A stretch of DNA of 64,000 nucleotides from Rhodospirillales bacterium (GCA_022823235.1 JAJDXO010000026.1:130807-194806); one strand, 5' to 3'. Shown: positions 34,104 through 43,360, counted from the stretch's first letter. Notes: generated from the letters alone by a model not told the origin. A program made the numbers and translations.

Positions 34104-36578
34104 ATGGCCAGCAGCATCGAAGCGGACGGTTCGGGGCCCGGCTCGGCGCCAGCCGCAATGACCATCGAGCCGTCATTCTTCAACGCCCTGCCGCATTATC
34201 TGCCGCTGGGCGTTTTTCCGCCGATATTCTTGGCCTTGCATTACGGCGGCTGGTGGATCGCCGCGCCGTTCGCTTTCTTCATGCTGACGGGACCGCTGGA
34301 TATCGCGTTCGGCGACGACGAGCGCACCATGGACCCGGCGAAGACTCCCGAAGACCGTTTATTCTGGCACAACCTGCCGGTCTGGATCTGGGCGATTCTC
34401 TGGCCGGCGGCGCTGGCGTTCGGTTTCTGGCAGATCTTCGTCGCCGGCCGGTTTGAAATCTGGGAGTGCGTGTTGCTGGCCGTGGTGCTCGGCATCGAGA
34501 TCCAGGCGGTTTTCGTCGTCGGCCATGAGCTGATTCACCGGCGCGCGACCTGGGAGCGGCGGCTCGGCGAATTCCTGCTCGCGTCCGGCTCCTATCCGCA
34601 ATACGCCACGGAGCACGTCTATATTCACCACGCTCTTGTCGGCACGCCATTCGATGTCGGATCGGCACCCAAGGGCCAGAGCTTCTGGCATTATTTCCCC
34701 CGGGAAGTCGCGAGCAACCTGACCGGCTCCTGGCGGGTCGTACGGGAGCGCCTCGCGCGCCGGAGGCTGCCGATCTGGCACTACAGCAATCCGTTCTGGC
34801 GCTACGTCGTGGAAACCGGATTCTGGTACGGATTGATTTTCTGGATGGGCGGCATCTGGGCGGTTCTCACCTTTGCCGTCCTGTGCCTGGGCGCCGTCTT
34901 CTCGATGAAGATCAGCAACTACATGCAGCACTACGGGCTGCGCCGTATCCGTCTCAGCGGCGGCCGGTTCGAAAAGGTCCGGCCCCGGCATTCCTGGAAC
35001 GCCAACTACAAGCTCAGTAACTGGATGTTTTTCAACATGCAGCGGCATCCGGATCACCATTCCGTGGCGAGCCGGCCCTATCCGCTGCTGCAGAATTGCG
35101 GTGCCGACGAGTCGCCGCAACTCCCCGGCACCTACGCCAAGATGTTCAATCTGGTTCTTCGTCCGAAACGCTGGTTCGAGGCCATGGACCCGCTGGTCGA
35201 TCAATGGCGGGCTGAATTCTATCCCGAAATCGAGGATTGGAGCGCCTACGACAGTCCGGTCTCGGCGGCGCGGCCGGATGCGTTCGACGCGATCGCCGAG
35301 ATCTTCGCCGCCGCGCCCAGGCTCGCCGGATGGATCGAGCGCCACCCCGAACTGCTCGATACCCTGCACGACAGGGAATTCACCGACCTGGACCTGCCCA
35401 AGGGCTTCGGGCCGGATGCGGAGTTCGAAGCGCTCGCCCGCCGGGGCCTGACGCGCGTCTACTGGACGCTCGAGTTCGGCGCCGCCGAAATGAGCGAAAG
35501 CCTCGCCGAAATCCCGGTCAAGGACGTCCGGGACAAAGTGGACACCGTGCGCAACTGGTCGAACGACAAGGCGTTCCAGATCGGCATGCACACCCTGCGC
35601 GGCAACCTGTCGCCTATCGAGGCCGCGACGGCGCTGTCCAACCTCGCCGAAGCATCGGTTTCGGCCGTGCTGGCGGCGGTGGCGGACCAGTTCGCCGACC
35701 GGCTGCGGCCGGACCGCGATGGCGGCATCGCGGCGGCGATTCTGGGCGATCCGGCGAGCGGAGAGGCCGCGCCCGGCGGCGAACTTGATATCCTCTTCGT
35801 CTACGAATTCGGGCCGGGCACCGACCATGACGGACTGTACCGGCGTTTTTGGGACGCGCTCGGCGATCTGTCGCGGGACAGCCTGATTTTCTCGCCGCTT
35901 CCCGGCGGCGGAAATGGACATGACTTGCGCTCTCTGACCGGTTTCAGGGAACACTATGGATCGGCCGCTACGGCGGAGGAACTGCTGGACCTGACCAGGG
36001 CGCGATGCGTCTTCGAACGCGGCGCGGACGGGATCGGCGCGCGGTTCGAGGAGGCACTGCGCCGGGTCCCGGCCGAAAGTGCATCCCGCGACGCGCTGAT
36101 CGCCAAGCTGCAAGAGGCGGAGAGAGGCGGCGCCGAAACCGGCCTTGCGGCCTATGCGGACAGGCGCGGCGGCCTCCGCGAGGTCGAGCGGGCCGCCCGG
36201 CGGCTGCAAGTCGTTCATACCGTGAAGGTCCCGGATGATCCGGCGCCCGCCGCGGCTTCGGTTTTCCGGGCCGCCGCCGAACAGGGCCTGATCGCCGGCG
36301 GCATCGCCGACACCCTGGCGGACGCCGCGGCGTTGTGGCGGAACCTGCGGGGCGCGCTCGGGCTGGTTGCGGACGACGGCGTACCGGCCGAGACGCTGGG
36401 CACAGGAGCCAAAGAGACCCTCGCCCGGTCTTGCGGCCTGGACGATTTCGAGGCGCTGACCGCCGCCATCGACCATATGGCGGCGCGCGCGGCGGCCGCC
36501 ATCGCCGATCTGGACGGCGCGGCCGAAAACGCGCCGGCGGCGGCGGCCGGCCCCGACGCGACCGATCCAGCGACGTGA
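34104..36578 (+). CDS. AlkB-type alkane hydroxylase fused to degenerate GlnE-like adenylyltransferase half
   Basis: An 824-residue two-part protein. Residues ~20-395 are an integral-membrane di-iron hydroxylase of the AlkB family. They have HELIHRR (141-147), EHVYIHHAL (170-178), NYMQHYGLRR and QRHPDHHS (313-320), i.e. the full histidine set, plus several transmembrane helices. Residues ~396-800 resemble the N-terminal half of glutamine-synthetase adenylyltransferase GlnE. These show RLAGWIERHPELLDTL, DTVRNWSNDKAFQIGMHTLRG, GGELDILFVYEF (nucleotidyltransferase strand, E560-x-D562 replacing D-x-D), and RRGGLREVERAARRLQ (689-702, like GlnE GGIREIEF). A disordered Ala/Pro tail ends the chain. 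I know of no described fusion of this kind. The YcaO gene follows 78 bp later and is probably co-transcribed, hinting at a role in peptide or lipid tailoring. Confidence 0.8.
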   Translation: MASSIEADGSGPGSAPAAMTIEPSFFNALPHYLPLGVFPPIFLALHYGGWWIAAPFAFFMLTGPLDIAFGDDERTMDPAKTPEDRLFWHNLPVWIWAILWPAALAFGFWQIFVAGRFEIWECVLLAVVLGIEIQAVFVVGHELIHRRATWERRLGEFLLASGSYPQYATEHVYIHHALVGTPFDVGSAPKGQSFWHYFPREVASNLTGSWRVVRERLARRRLPIWHYSNPFWRYVVETGFWYGLIFWMGGIWAVLTFAVLCLGAVFSMKISNYMQHYGLRRIRLSGGRFEKVRPRHSWNANYKLSNWMFFNMQRHPDHHSVASRPYPLLQNCGADESPQLPGTYAKMFNLVLRPKRWFEAMDPLVDQWRAEFYPEIEDWSAYDSPVSAARPDAFDAIAEIFAAAPRLAGWIERHPELLDTLHDREFTDLDLPKGFGPDAEFEALARRGLTRVYWTLEFGAAEMSESLAEIPVKDVRDKVDTVRNWSNDKAFQIGMHTLRGNLSPIEAATALSNLAEASVSAVLAAVADQFADRLRPDRDGGIAAAILGDPASGEAAPGGELDILFVYEFGPGTDHDGLYRRFWDALGDLSRDSLIFSPLPGGGNGHDLRSLTGFREHYGSAATAEELLDLTRARCVFERGADGIGARFEEALRRVPAESASRDALIAKLQEAERGGAETGLAAYADRRGGLREVERAARRLQVVHTVKVPDDPAPAAASVFRAAAEQGLIAGGIADTLADAAALWRNLRGALGLVADDGVPAETLGTGAKETLARSCGLDDFEALTAAIDHMAARAAAAIADLDGAAENAPAAAAGPDATDPAT

Positions 36579-36656
36579 CCCTGCACCATCGGCAAACCGG
36601 CGGCCCGGATATCCGGCGCACAAGGCCGCGCCGCCGGCATTCCGAGGTTCCACCGC

Positions 36657-38990
36657 ATGTCTGACCGACCCGGGCCGGACGGAAGCCGCCCCGCCGCCGC
36701 TCCGCCCAGCGGGATTCTGGCAAAGGTAACGGCGGAAGACCGGGGCCTCATTGAGCGGCCGGTTCTCGCCCCGCATCTCGATTTTTTTCCGGTTGACGAA
36801 GATCAGACCCTGCTGGTCTCCGAATCCTTCAATACAATACTGCGCGGACCGGTCTACGGCGATCTTCTGCCGCTGCTCGACGGCCGCCCGGCGGACGATC
36901 TTGCCGCCGCGCTCGCCGATGCCTACGTCTCCGCCGATGTTCGCACCGCTCTTGTCGCCCTGGCCTCCCGGGGCTACGCGGTTTCCGGCGATCATTCCAT
37001 GGACCGGGGCCGTGCGGCCTACTGGTCCTCGCTCGGCGCCTCTCCCCGGTGGGCGGAACGGCGGCTGGCGGACGCCCGGGTGGCGGTCGACGGCGACGAT
37101 GGCCGGTTCTCCCGCCGGCTCGAAGCCATGGGCATTGCGGCGGACAATAACGGGCCCACCCTGTCGGTCGTCCTTTGTACCGACTATCTGGACGAGGCTC
37201 TCGATAGGGTCAACCGGCGCCATATGGGTTCCGGCGCGCCCTGGATGCCGGTTCGGCCGAAGGGCCTAGAGCCGTTGTTCGGCCCGGTATTCCGCCCCGC
37301 GGAACAGGGGCCGTGCTGGGCCTGCCTCGCCTACCGCCTGCGCAGCCACGGGGAAGTCCACAACTTCCTGCGCAACGTCGCCGGCGACGAGGGGGCTTTC
37401 CGGCCCAATGCCGCCGAACCGGCGGTCCTGGGCGCCATATACGGGCTGGTTGCGGCCGAGATCGCGAAATGGCTGGTCCTGGAGGAAGCGGCGGTGCTGC
37501 ACGACCGGGCGATTTCGCTAAATGCCGGCAGCCTGCGGAGCACCCATCATCCGGTCATGCGCCGGCCGCAATGCGTCGTCTGCGGAGACCCGGACCTCCA
37601 TCGCATCGACCGGCCTCCGGTTCCGGTGCGTTTACGGTCGAGTCCGGCGCCGGTCAGCAACAGCGGCGGCGTGCGCGCGGTCGACCCGGAAGAGACCCTG
37701 GCGCGTTACCGCCACCTCATCGGCCCGGTCGGCGGCGTCGTCACCTGGGTCGCGCGGAGAACCGAGGAGGCCGATTCCTGGCTCCACGTCTACTGGGCCG
37801 GGTCCAACGTCGGGCTGCGCGGCCGCACGCTGAGTTCGCTCAGGCGCAGCCTGCGCAGCAAGAGCGCCGGCAAGGGAGCCACGCGGGCGCAATCCGAGGC
37901 GAGCGCGCTGTGCGAGGCGATCGAACGGTATTCCAGCGCCTTTCACGGCGACGAAATCCGCTGCCGGAAACGGTTCGCCGATTTTTCCGCGGACGGCGGC
38001 GGGGCCGCGATCCATCCCAACGACGTCCAGTTGTTCAGCGAACGCCAGCTGGACGACGCGGCGGCGATCAACGCCGGGGGCCATCCCTACAACGTCGTGC
38101 CGCCCCGCCTCGATCCCGAGGCGGAAATCGACTGGTCGCCGGTGTGGTCGCTGACCCAGGAGCGCCACCGCTATCTTCCGACCTCGATGCTCTACGGCGC
38201 GCCGGCCGAACTGAGAGGCCCGGCCGACCTGATCGCCGATTCGAACGGCTGCGCGGCGGGCAACACCCTGGAAGAAGCGGTCCTGCAGGGCTTTTTCGAA
38301 CTGGTCGAACGCGATGCGTTCGCCATCTGGTGGTACAACCGGCTGTCCGTACCCGGTGTGGAGCTGGAAAGCTTCGGCGACGATTATCTCGCCCGGGCGC
38401 CGGACTATTACGGCCGGCTCGGGCGCGAGCTATGGGTGCTCGACGTCACCCAGGACCTCGGCATTCCCGTGTTCGCGGCCGTATCGCGGCGGACCGGCGG
38501 CGATACCGAGGATATCATCTACAGCGCCGGCGCGCACACCGACCCGCGCATCGCCGCGCTGCGCGCCGTCTGCGAACTGAACCAGTGTCTGGCCTGGCTG
38601 CCCGAGGGCGGTTCCGGCCCGGCGATCGACGATCCGCTGGCGCTCGACTGGTGGAAGACGGCCCGGCTGGCGGACCATCCCTATCTGGCGCCGGCGGACG
38701 GCGCGCCGGCGCGCGGCGGGGCCGACTATCCGGCTCCCGATACGACGGACGTGCGCGACGAGGTCGACCGGTGCCGCTCGCTGGTCGAGGCCCGCGGCAT
38801 GGAATTTCTGGTGCTCGACCAGACGAGACCGGACATCGGCATGCCGGTGGTGCGGGTTATCGTGCCGGGCCTGCGCCATTTCTGGGAACGCCTCGCGCCG
38901 GGACGCCTGTACGATGTGCCGGTCGAAATGGGCCGGCGCGACCGCGCGCTCGCCGAAGAAGAACTCAATCCCGTGCCGGTCATCGCGTGA
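36657..38990 (+). CDS. Fused leader-binding (E1-like) and YcaO cyclodehydratase of TOMM type
   Basis: A 777-residue fusion. Residues ~30-335 are the ThiF/E1-like partner (SagC/TOMM docking domain) with a Cys4 zinc site: CWAC at 220-223 and CVVC at 306-309. Residues ~350-777 are a YcaO ATPase. The nucleotide motif runs SAGKGATRAQSEASALCEAIERYS from 403, with E414, E420 and E423, and NTLEEAVLQGFFELVERDAF and ELNQCL follow. The C-terminus ends NPVPVIA, a shortened version of the Pro-rich tail of azoline-forming YcaOs. Such fusions install thiazoline/oxazoline rings on Cys/Ser/Thr of a RiPP precursor. A precursor with three Cys lies at 53421. No SagB-type azoline dehydrogenase was seen in the window. 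It is preceded by the AlkB-GlnE fusion gene. Confidence 0.88.
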   Translation: MSDRPGPDGSRPAAAPPSGILAKVTAEDRGLIERPVLAPHLDFFPVDEDQTLLVSESFNTILRGPVYGDLLPLLDGRPADDLAAALADAYVSADVRTALVALASRGYAVSGDHSMDRGRAAYWSSLGASPRWAERRLADARVAVDGDDGRFSRRLEAMGIAADNNGPTLSVVLCTDYLDEALDRVNRRHMGSGAPWMPVRPKGLEPLFGPVFRPAEQGPCWACLAYRLRSHGEVHNFLRNVAGDEGAFRPNAAEPAVLGAIYGLVAAEIAKWLVLEEAAVLHDRAISLNAGSLRSTHHPVMRRPQCVVCGDPDLHRIDRPPVPVRLRSSPAPVSNSGGVRAVDPEETLARYRHLIGPVGGVVTWVARRTEEADSWLHVYWAGSNVGLRGRTLSSLRRSLRSKSAGKGATRAQSEASALCEAIERYSSAFHGDEIRCRKRFADFSADGGGAAIHPNDVQLFSERQLDDAAAINAGGHPYNVVPPRLDPEAEIDWSPVWSLTQERHRYLPTSMLYGAPAELRGPADLIADSNGCAAGNTLEEAVLQGFFELVERDAFAIWWYNRLSVPGVELESFGDDYLARAPDYYGRLGRELWVLDVTQDLGIPVFAAVSRRTGGDTEDIIYSAGAHTDPRIAALRAVCELNQCLAWLPEGGSGPAIDDPLALDWWKTARLADHPYLAPADGAPARGGADYPAPDTTDVRDEVDRCRSLVEARGMEFLVLDQTRPDIGMPVVRVIVPGLRHFWERLAPGRLYDVPVEMGRRDRALAEEELNPVPVIA

Positions 38991-39023
38991 GAAGCGACCG
39001 GGAAAACCGGACGGGGAGACGAC

Positions 39024-39049
39024 GGCCCGGGCCCCGGGGCATCCGGGCC
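39024..39049. terminator. GC-rich inverted repeat between convergent genes
   Basis: GGCCCGG (39024-39030) and CCGGGCC (39043-39049) flank a self-complementary GCCCCGGGGC. It lies between the YcaO stop and the convergent DUF1772 stop; there is no T-run, so a terminator role is only plausible. Confidence 0.35.
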
Positions 39050-39056
39050 TAACCGA

Positions 39057-39617
39057 TCAGGAGAGACCGCGCCCCTCCGATTCCGGCGGAACGGAGCCGG
39101 TCTCCGACAAGCCCCAGCCCGCCAGCGCAAGGACCAAGCCCGCGGCCACGGCGCGAACGGCGTTCCAGTCCTGCCACGGCCCGGAATAGGCCCGCCACGC
39201 TTCGCCGGCTTCCGCAGGCCCGAGCGGCGTCTCGATCAGCGCCAGCGCATCGTTCAACGGCACATTGACGGTCATCGTCGGAACCATCGCGCCCAGAACA
39301 TAGAGGAGGCCGGCGATGGCGAAACCGATTGCGACCCGCCGCTCCCGGGCTCTCATGGCGGCCAGCGCCGTGAGCACCAACAGCGCGGGCGTGCCGAAGA
39401 ATGCCGGCGCGAAGACCCAGTTGCGCACGCTCGCATTCATGGCCTGCATGGCGGCGATGGCGACATTCGGGTCCGCCGCGTCCAACCCCCACATGGTCGA
39501 GCAGACCCAGGCGAAGAAGAAGCCGAACATCGCCCCGGAAAACAGGAGCGACAGGAGGGCCAGCGGCTTGACCGGATCGACCGCGCCGCTGCCGTCTCGC
39601 CGAGGGGCTATCGACAT
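39057..39617 (-). CDS. DUF1772 (anthrone oxygenase-like) membrane protein
   Basis: A 186-residue membrane protein with four hydrophobic segments. The pattern GAMFGFFFAWVCSTMWGLD, then PAFFGTPALLVLTALAA, MVPTMTVNVPLNDALA and AYSGPWQDWNAVRAVAAG is that of DUF1772, the family of fungal anthrone oxygenases and many bacterial small membrane proteins. Start ATG at 39617 overlaps the stop of the preceding gene (TAATG). Biochemical function in bacteria is unknown. Expression is likely controlled by the divergent TetR protein. Confidence 0.82.
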   Translation of the reverse strand: MSIAPRRDGSGAVDPVKPLALLSLLFSGAMFGFFFAWVCSTMWGLDAADPNVAIAAMQAMNASVRNWVFAPAFFGTPALLVLTALAAMRARERRVAIGFAIAGLLYVLGAMVPTMTVNVPLNDALALIETPLGPAEAGEAWRAYSGPWQDWNAVRAVAAGLVLALAGWGLSETGSVPPESEGRGLS

Positions 39618-40030
39618 TACGTGCCGCTCCCGCCGGCCGGGCCCATCCGTCGAATCGTCCGATAGACCGCCCGGCCCAAAATGACCGCAATAGCGGCCTG
39701 GGCCACGATCACCGCCGGCCAGATCTTGGGAAACGCAGGATCGACATATTTCTGCGGCCCGTAGGACACCAGCGCCGTCAGCGCGAACAGAAGCGCGACC
39801 GCCATGGCGAACCGCATACCGCGGACCGCGAGGCCGTAGGCCGCCGCCCCCAACGCCAGCGATGCGGCAAGGAAGGGCCCGAGCGCGAAGGGTTCGACCT
39901 CCAGCGGCGGGTGAGGCTCGGTACGGGTGAACATTGCCAGCAGCATGGCGCCCGTAAGCACCAGAAGGGTTGCGACCGCCGCCGCGGTATAGCCGTCTCC
40001 GGCCCGGTTCCCGTTTGTCTGCTCGTGCAT
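39617..40030 (-). CDS. Small four-helix membrane protein
   Basis: A 137-residue hydrophobic protein with about four transmembrane helices (AAVATLLVLTGAMLLAMF; FLAASLALGAAAYGLAV; FAMAVALLFALTALVSY; AVIVAQAAIAVILGRAV). I do not recognise a family. It overlaps DUF1772 by one base and shares its promoter, facing the TetR gene. The perfect repeat at 40052-40097 lies immediately upstream of its start, consistent with TetR repression. Confidence 0.75.
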   Translation of the reverse strand: MHEQTNGNRAGDGYTAAAVATLLVLTGAMLLAMFTRTEPHPPLEVEPFALGPFLAASLALGAAAYGLAVRGMRFAMAVALLFALTALVSYGPQKYVDPAFPKIWPAVIVAQAAIAVILGRAVYRTIRRMGPAGGSGT

Positions 40031-40051
40031 CTTGCGCCTCCAAGGTAAATT

Positions 40052-40097
40052 CCGAACCCATTGGTACGGATTGACAAAACCGTACCAATGGGTTCGG
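40052..40097. promoter_or_regulatory. Perfect 18-bp inverted repeat, TetR operator candidate
   Basis: Arms at 40052-40069 and 40080-40097 are exact reverse complements (CCGTACCAATGGGTTCGG type) separated by 10 nt. The spacer contains TTGACA (40071-40076), a consensus -35 box for the tetR direction. The arrangement would let a bound TetR protein block both divergent promoters. Confidence 0.75.
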
Positions 40098-40130
40098 ATA
40101 TGTCAACCATGAAATTGCGGATGTTCGAAC

Positions 40131-40733
40131 GTGAAGGAGTCTGACCGCGCGCGGCGACGCGACGTCATCCTCGATGCCGCCACTTCCATCCTGCGCGAAA
40201 AGGGCTACCGCGACACCACGATGCTGGATGTCGCCCGGCGGGTCTCGGCATCCAAGGAAACGCTGTATGCGTGGTTCGGAAACAAGTCCGGACTCTTCCA
40301 GGCTGTCATTCGCCGAAATGCGAATACGGTGCGCGTCGTGCTCGAAGCGCATCTGGACGGCAACGCACCGGTAGAGGAGGCTCTTGCCGATGTCGGCCGG
40401 GCGCTCGCCGGCCTCCTTCTGGGCGACGGTGCGGTCGCAATCAACCGCGCCGCTATATCCGAGGCGCGCACGGAGCCGGTTCTTGCGCGCATATTGGTGG
40501 AAACGGGCCGCGAGGCGACCCTGCCGTTCTTCGTCCGCTATCTCGAACGATGCCGCGAACGCGGCCTTCTGGACTTCGATGACCCTTGGGAAGCGGCGGA
40601 GACGTTCCTGGGACTGCTGCTGGGAGACGCGCAGGTCCGACGCCTGCTCGGGGTCGTCGATACCCCGGACGCAGGGGAAATCGACGCACGGGCAAGACAG
40701 GCCGCCGCCAGGTTCCTGCAACTCTACGGGTGA
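40131..40733 (+). CDS. TetR-family regulator
   Basis: A 200-residue TetR/AcrR regulator with a GTG start at 40131. The N-terminal helix-turn-helix is RRDVILDAATSILREKGYRDTTMLDVARRVSASKETLYAWFGNKSGLFQAVI (residues ~8-60). The C-terminal part (LVETGREATLPFFVRYLERCRERGLLDFDDPWEAAETFLGLLLG) is of the TetR_C_7 kind. It is divergent from the small membrane/DUF1772 pair, across an 18-bp perfect inverted repeat, a typical autorepressed arrangement. The inducer is unknown. Confidence 0.9.
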   Translation: MKESDRARRRDVILDAATSILREKGYRDTTMLDVARRVSASKETLYAWFGNKSGLFQAVIRRNANTVRVVLEAHLDGNAPVEEALADVGRALAGLLLGDGAVAINRAAISEARTEPVLARILVETGREATLPFFVRYLERCRERGLLDFDDPWEAAETFLGLLLGDAQVRRLLGVVDTPDAGEIDARARQAAARFLQLYG

Positions 40734-40841
40734 GGCGCGGCGCGCCCTTCCCCGGAAGCCGGGCCTGTATGATCAACTTCCCCGCCCGCCGATGCCCCGC
40801 CGGCCGGGGTTGCGCCGTATCGGCCTCAACTCTATGTTGTC

Positions 40842-40860
40842 GCGGAAATTGAATTTCCGC
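40842..40860. other. Perfect 19-nt palindrome in 293-bp gap
   Basis: GCGGAAATT (40842-40850) and AATTTCCGC (40852-40860) flank a single G. The rest of the gap 40734-41026 shows no gene. The palindrome could be an operator for the RND transporter gene. Confidence 0.4.
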
Positions 40861-41026
40861 TCCGGACCCGACGGCTTCGGAACACGCCGGGCAAGCGGAA
40901 CCGTGGCCGGCGGCGGCCTCCCGGTTGCGAAACGGTAAATTGTGTATTTGGGCATAAGGTTTCGGTGGCAATGAAGCTTGGCGCGTCGCCTGCCCCACGG
41001 GCGCTCACAACCAGCGGCACTGTTTT

Positions 41027-43360
41027 TTGGACGCGCGCGGCATAGCGGGCGAGCGGTTCGCAAGCCGATTTGCCGAACGGGTGCTCGCGGCCCGCTGGCC
41101 CGTCATCCTGGCCACGCTGGCTGCGATCGCGGCCGCGTCAAGCGGCATTTTCCTGCTCGAATTCTCCGCCAGCTACCGCATCTTTTTCGACGATGACAAT
41201 CCGCAGATTTTGGCGCTGGAATCGCTGGAAAACACCTACGGGAAGAACGAGAACGTCGTCTTTCTGATCGTCCCGGACGACGGCGACGCCACATCGCAAA
41301 AGGCGCTCTCTACCGCCATCTGGCTGACGAAAAACGCCTGGAAGACGCCCTATTCGAGGCGCGTCGACTCCCTTGCCAACTTTCAGCACACAACCGCCGA
41401 CGGCGACGAATTGTTTGTGCGGAATCTCGTCGATCCAAAAGAACTGGACCGGGACGACGCGCGGTCCCGGATTCGTGCCGTCGCTCTCGCCGACCCCCGT
41501 ATCGCAAGCAGTATTCTGGCCCGGAACGGCGATGTCAGCGTCGTCAACGTCACCGTTGAACTGCCGGAAGACAAGCTGCTGGAGGCCGCCGCCGAAATTG
41601 CCGAATTCGCCAGATCACTCGCAGCGGAGGCGGAAGAGCGGTTTCCCGGCATAGATCTTCGCATCGTCGGCACGGTGATGATCAACCGGACCTTCGTGGA
41701 AGCGTCGATCAGCAGCCAGATGATCTTTCTGCCTGCAAGCCTTCTGCTTATGGGCCTGATCCTCGGAATCCTTACCCGGGGCTGGCCGGGGGTGGCGGCG
41801 ACCGGGATAATCATCGTTTTTTCCGTTTTGGCCTCGCTGGGCCTGGGCGCCTGGGTCGGCTTGCCCTTTTCGCCTCCCCTGTCGCCGGCGCCGACCATCG
41901 TGCTGATGATCGTCGTGGCGAACTGCGTGCACATTCTGGTGACATTGCAGCAGCGCCTGCGGGCCGGGGATTCGAAGCACGACGCCATCGTCGAAGCCGT
42001 CCGGCTCAATCTGCACCCGGTATTTCTGGCAAGCCTCACGACGGCGCTCGGCTTCCTGAGCATGAACTTCTCCGAAGTGCCGCCCTACCGTCATCTCGGC
42101 AACATCGTCGCCTTCGGTATCGCCGCCTCCTTCCTTCTCTCCGTCACCTTTCTGCCGGCCCTGCTTTCGCTTCTCCCGGTTCGCGCCCCGAAGGACCGGC
42201 GGCTTCCCGGACCCACGATGAAGTCCCTCGCGGCTCTCGTGCTGAACCACAGAAAGGCGGTGATTTGGGCATGGCTGGTGATCGTGCCCGCGATGATGCT
42301 GGCCATTCCGCGCAACGAACTGAACGATGTCCTGGTTCATTTCTTCGACAAGAGCGTCGAGTTCCGGCAGGACACGGATTTCATGGACGAGCGCCTGAGC
42401 GGCAATACGCTGCTCGAATACTCGCTGCGGGCCTCGACCGAGGGCGGCGTCACCGATCCGCGTTTCCTCGCGGAGATTTCGAAATTCGCCGACTGGTACC
42501 GTGAACAGCCCCGCGTACGCCATGTGTCCGTCATCACCGATACCTTCCGGCAGCTCAACAAGAGCATGCACGGCGACGACCCGGCCGAATACCGAATACC
42601 GGGAAGCAAGGAACTGGCGGCGCAATACCTGCTGCTCTACGAGTTATCCCTTCCGCGAGGCCTGGACCTGAACAATCAGATCGACAGCTCCAGATCGGCC
42701 ACGCGCCTGTCGATTTCGGCGCAAACCCTGAATTCGCAGGAAGTTCTCGACCTGAACGCACGCGCCAATGCTTGGCTGAAGGAAAATGCGCCCCATGTGG
42801 CGGGTATCAACAGTACCGGCCCCGCCGCGCTGTTCGCCTATATCGGGCAGCGCAATATCCACGCCATGCTGATCGGGACGATCGTCGTGCTCCTCGCCAT
42901 TTCCGCAATCCTTCTCCTCGCCCTGCGATCGCTGCGGCTGGGCCTGATAAGTCTCGTTCCCAATCTGGTTCCCGCCGTGCTGGGCTTCGGCGTCTGGGGT
43001 TTGACGGTCGGACAGGTGGGGCTTTCGCTCTCCGTCGTCGTGGCCATGACCATAGGCATCGTCGTGGACGATACGGTACATTTTCTCAGCAAGTACCAAC
43101 GGGCGCGGCGTGAATACGGCTTGGGGCCCGAAGAGGCGGTGCACCACGTCTTCGACACGACCGGCCGGGCCCTGTTCACGACGACGGTCGTGCTGGTGGC
43201 CGGTTTTCTGATCTTGGTGTTTTCTCCGTTCGTTCCCACCGCGCAGGTCGGAATCCTGACGGCGATGATCATCGGCTTCGCCCTCATTGCCGATCTGACA
43301 CTCCTGCCGGCGCTGCTGACGTCGACGGCGAAGCGAAAATCCGGCCGCGAGGCGGCGTAA
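41027..43360 (+). CDS. RND/MMPL-family transporter
   Basis: A 777-residue exporter-type membrane protein. One N-terminal helix (RWPVILATLAAIAAASSGIFLLEF) is followed by a ~180-residue periplasmic loop beginning with YRIFFDDDNPQILALESLENTYG, then five helices (sterol-sensing-like). A second helix/loop set ends with GLSLSVVVAMTIGIVVDDTVHFLSKYQRAR, the RND D-D signature, and the final helices. The start is a TTG at 41027 with no obvious ribosome site, so the exact N-terminus is uncertain. Its closest neighbour in sequence is the protein at 46536-48830. Members move lipids or hydrophobic compounds; substrate unknown. Confidence 0.85.
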   Translation: MDARGIAGERFASRFAERVLAARWPVILATLAAIAAASSGIFLLEFSASYRIFFDDDNPQILALESLENTYGKNENVVFLIVPDDGDATSQKALSTAIWLTKNAWKTPYSRRVDSLANFQHTTADGDELFVRNLVDPKELDRDDARSRIRAVALADPRIASSILARNGDVSVVNVTVELPEDKLLEAAAEIAEFARSLAAEAEERFPGIDLRIVGTVMINRTFVEASISSQMIFLPASLLLMGLILGILTRGWPGVAATGIIIVFSVLASLGLGAWVGLPFSPPLSPAPTIVLMIVVANCVHILVTLQQRLRAGDSKHDAIVEAVRLNLHPVFLASLTTALGFLSMNFSEVPPYRHLGNIVAFGIAASFLLSVTFLPALLSLLPVRAPKDRRLPGPTMKSLAALVLNHRKAVIWAWLVIVPAMMLAIPRNELNDVLVHFFDKSVEFRQDTDFMDERLSGNTLLEYSLRASTEGGVTDPRFLAEISKFADWYREQPRVRHVSVITDTFRQLNKSMHGDDPAEYRIPGSKELAAQYLLLYELSLPRGLDLNNQIDSSRSATRLSISAQTLNSQEVLDLNARANAWLKENAPHVAGINSTGPAALFAYIGQRNIHAMLIGTIVVLLAISAILLLALRSLRLGLISLVPNLVPAVLGFGVWGLTVGQVGLSLSVVVAMTIGIVVDDTVHFLSKYQRARREYGLGPEEAVHHVFDTTGRALFTTTVVLVAGFLILVFSPFVPTAQVGILTAMIIGFALIADLTLLPALLTSTAKRKSGREAA

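Noticed and set aside
34359-37223. 954-codon open frame on the minus strand across the AlkB-GlnE and YcaO genes
   Set aside because: High-GC antisense shadow: the translation is Arg/Gly/Pro-rich with no domain, while both plus-strand genes have clear catalytic motifs.
36657-40733. Assignment of the DUF1772/TetR block as part of the YcaO pathway
   Set aside because: The genes are convergent with YcaO and separately regulated; adjacency alone is not enough.
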